Part shown: positions 62,242 through 64,000 of the stretch, piece by piece
Layout of the letters: each line of letters opens with the position of its first letter
Numbering within the stretch: position 1 is the stretch's first letter
Notes under the pieces: generated by a model
Databases searched by the model: none
Told to the model about the DNA's origin: nothing
What the model saw: only the letters and a program-made list of their open reading frames with translations
Assembly: GCF_014202765.1 (NCBI RefSeq)
Contig: NZ_JACHHN010000002.1
Span: 496,001 to 560,000, forward strand
Direction: 5' to 3'
Source: Silvimonas terrae
Lineage (GTDB): Bacteria > Pseudomonadota > Gammaproteobacteria > Burkholderiales > Chitinibacteraceae
DNA: 64,000 nucleotides
Made by a program: the position numbers and the translations under genes

Positions 62242-62742
62242 TCAGGCTTTAACCAGCTTGTTGGCTGCCAGATCCCACTGCGTGGCTGCCGCGCCTTCTT
62301 TGGTGCCGTCGTCTTTCTGGCTGGTGAGGTCCCACTTGATCTTGGTGAAGTTCAGCGAGAGGGTCTCCACCGGTTTGCCACCTGCACCGCCACTGACCGA
62401 AATATTGGAAAGAATGACGTTGGTCAGGGTGTAGGTAATGAACGGCAGGATTTTGCCATCCTGATCCGCCGCATTACGGCCAACCGTGATGATGGCCGTG
62501 ACGATGTTCTTGCCCGCGCAGCAGTACTCGTTCAGCGTCGGGGTCGAGGCATCGACAAACTTGGTCAGTGTGAACTCGCCAATGTGCGGCTTGCCGGAGG
62601 TACGCTCCGTGTTGCTCACGTCGTTGGTCACTTGCATGGCCACGTTATGGCTGTACGACATGATTTCGATCTTGTCGGCATAGCCTTCGATCTTGCAATC
62701 GCCTTTGATGTCGGCGCCAAGATCCAGAATGATTGAATCCAT
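62242..62742 (-). CDS. hcp: T6SS tube protein Hcp (TssD)
   Basis: A 166-residue hexameric ring protein that stacks into the inner tube pushed out by sheath contraction. The N-terminal DSIILDLGADIKGDCKIEGYADKIEIMSYSHNV and GEFTLTKFVDASTPTLNEYCCAGKNI stretches are typical of Hcp1. It lies between tssC and tssE, 30 bases after tssC. The ribosome binding site is weak (CGGAA). No C-terminal effector extension is present. Confidence 0.96.
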   Translation of the reverse strand: MDSIILDLGADIKGDCKIEGYADKIEIMSYSHNVAMQVTNDVSNTERTSGKPHIGEFTLTKFVDASTPTLNEYCCAGKNIVTAIITVGRNAADQDGKILPFITYTLTNVILSNISVSGGAGGKPVETLSLNFTKIKWDLTSQKDDGTKEGAAATQWDLAANKLVKA

Positions 62743-62772
62743 GATTTTCGGGTTCCGTATACGTTATCGGGA

Positions 62773-64000
62773 TCAGGCGGCGGCCGGGGCGGGCAGGGCA
62801 GCAACGAGGCGGATGGATGCGGTCAGCTCTTCCAGCTGGAAGTGCGGCCGCAAGAACACCGTGGCCCGATACGAGCCCGGGCGGCCGGCGACCTCCGTCA
62901 CATCGACCCGCGCTTCCCGCAGCGGGTATTGCGCCTTGATCTCTTGCGGGGCGTTGTCGTTGATCAGCACGTAATCGGCAATCCAGTTGTTCAGATAGGT
63001 TTGCACGTTGTCGCGCGTGGCAAAGCTACCGATCTTGTCGCGCATGATCACCTTGATGTAATGCGCAAAACGGGACGCGGCCAGCACATACGGCAACATG
63101 CCGGAAATCCGCGCATTGGCATTGGCCTCAGGCAGGTTGTACAGCTTGGGCTGGTTGGTGGTCTGACCACCAAAGAACACCGCCAGATCGCTGTTTTTCT
63201 TGTGGCACAAGGCAATGAAACCCAGTGTGTCGAGCTCTTTCTCACGCCGATCAGTGATCGGCACTTCGGTCGGGCATTTGAGCGCGATATCGCCAGAAGC
63301 AGTGGCAAACGTGTGGGCCGGCAAGCCTTCTACCGCACCGCCACCCTCCACGCCGCGAATGGCGGCGCACCAGCCATAGTGGGCAAAGGCATCGGTAATG
63401 CGCTGACCCAAGGCCCACGCGGCGTTGCCCCACAGGTACTTGCTGTGATCCGAGCCATCCACGTCTTCCACATAGCCAATACCTTCCACCGGGCGGGTGG
63501 CCGGGCCGTACGGCAGGCGCAGCAGCACGTGCGGCAACACCAGCGACACATAGCGGGAGTCTTCACTGGCCCGGAAACTGCGCCACTTGATCAGTTCGGT
63601 GCTTTCAAAGGCCTTGGACAAATCACGCGGCTGGGCCAGTTCGGTGAAGTTGCTCATGTCGAACAGGCGCGGGCTGGCGGCGGCAATAAACGGCGCATGC
63701 GCGGCAGCGGCCACGTTGGAGAGTTTTTCCAGCAGCGCCACATCTTGCGGATGACGGCCAAATTCGTAATCGCCAATCAGCACGCTGAACGGGTTGCCGC
63801 CAAAGGTGCCGTACTCTTCTTCGTAAATCTTTTTGAAGAGGGCGCTCTGGTCAAACTCCACGGCTTTTTCCAGATCGTTCTGCAGTTCTTGTTGCGACAC
63901 GTTCAGCAGACGCAGTTTCAGACGCGTGCTGGTCTCCGTGTTCATGACCAGGTAATGCAGGCCGCGCCAGGAGGCTTCCAGCTTCTGCACTTCCGGGTGA
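62773..64000 (-). CDS. tssC: T6SS sheath large subunit TssC, partial at the 5' end
   Basis: The large sheath protein that with TssB forms the contractile tail. The window holds the last ~409 residues; about 85 N-terminal residues lie past the right edge. [76 protein letters not shown] and [27 protein letters not shown] are diagnostic. It is the first T6SS gene seen in this operon; tssB should precede it outside the window. Confidence 0.97.
   Translation of the reverse strand, partial: HPEVQKLEASWRGLHYLVMNTETSTRLKLRLLNVSQQELQNDLEKAVEFDQSALFKKIYEEEYGTFGGNPFSVLIGDYEFGRHPQDVALLEKLSNVAAAAHAPFIAAASPRLFDMSNFTELAQPRDLSKAFESTELIKWRSFRASEDSRYVSLVLPHVLLRLPYGPATRPVEGIGYVEDVDGSDHSKYLWGNAAWALGQRITDAFAHYGWCAAIRGVEGGGAVEGLPAHTFATASGDIALKCPTEVPITDRREKELDTLGFIALCHKKNSDLAVFFGGQTTNQPKLYNLPEANANARISGMLPYVLAASRFAHYIKVIMRDKIGSFATRDNVQTYLNNWIADYVLINDNAPQEIKAQYPLREARVDVTEVAGRPGSYRATVFLRPHFQLEELTASIRLVAALPAPAAA

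Noticed and set aside
1-64000. tRNA genes, CRISPR arrays, insertion sequences, prophage or replication origin
   Set aside because: I found no CCA-ended cloverleaf, regular repeat-spacer pattern, transposase, integrase or DnaA-box cluster. A computer search could still find a small RNA.

Overview
The window looks like chromosomal DNA of a GC-rich betaproteobacterium. The supporting gene set is a large NAD-dependent glutamate dehydrogenase, DUF1631, a periplasmic PaoABC-type molybdoenzyme, AdhE and a type VI secretion system (T6SS). A member of the Neisseriales (Chromobacteriaceae or Chitinibacteraceae) is my best guess, but this is inference. I see no tRNA, rRNA, CRISPR array, insertion sequence or prophage. 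Both ends cut genes: glutamate dehydrogenase loses its C-terminus on the left, and tssC loses its N-terminus on the right.

Layout. 1-13.7 kb is metabolism and housekeeping: partial NAD-GDH (-), DUF1631 protein, an ABC-F ATPase, a FecR/DUF6600 secreted protein, an EamA exporter (-) and bifunctional AdhE (-). 14.1-19.8 kb (-) is a tightly overlapping operon, xdhC-mocA-paoA-paoB-paoC, for a TAT-exported aldehyde oxidoreductase with its cofactor cytidylyltransferase and maturation chaperone; paoA is split by a one-base frameshift. 20.0-24.7 kb holds a DUF4142 protein and a translationally coupled repair pair: a FAN1-type VRR-NUC nuclease and an iron-sulfur helicase with an N-terminal Cas4/RecB-like nuclease motif. 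25.0-28.9 kb, behind an AT-rich gap, is an isolated T6SS island: a VgrG, a frameshifted orphan TssM C-terminal-like gene and a treble-clef zinc-finger protein.

29-44.3 kb is a mosaic of single genes: an XRE-cupin regulator with a GNAT enzyme, a fused EgtB-EgtD ergothioneine enzyme, two alpha/beta hydrolases, a YtcJ-type amidohydrolase, a chemoreceptor, a nucleotidyltransferase-like protein, a carboxymuconolactone decarboxylase/aldo-keto reductase pair and a LysR regulator. 44.7-48.9 kb is one 1399-residue secreted beta-propeller/Ig-like repeat protein, ended by a perfect 26-bp inverted repeat. 49.0-51.0 kb (-) encodes a membrane protein and a GluR0-like ligand-gated ion channel with an unusual pore loop.

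51.2-64.0 kb is the main T6SS locus. On the minus strand the order is tssC, hcp, tssE, tssF, tssG, tssH(clpV), three unrecognised genes, a second vgrG and a YwqK/MORN-repeat gene. A PAAR-like DUF4280 gene converges on it. Two of the three genes between clpV and vgrG carry Cys-His motifs like those of deamidase or papain-fold toxins. This cargo island is the strongest candidate for undescribed biology here. The tssA, B, J, K, L and M genes must lie outside the window.
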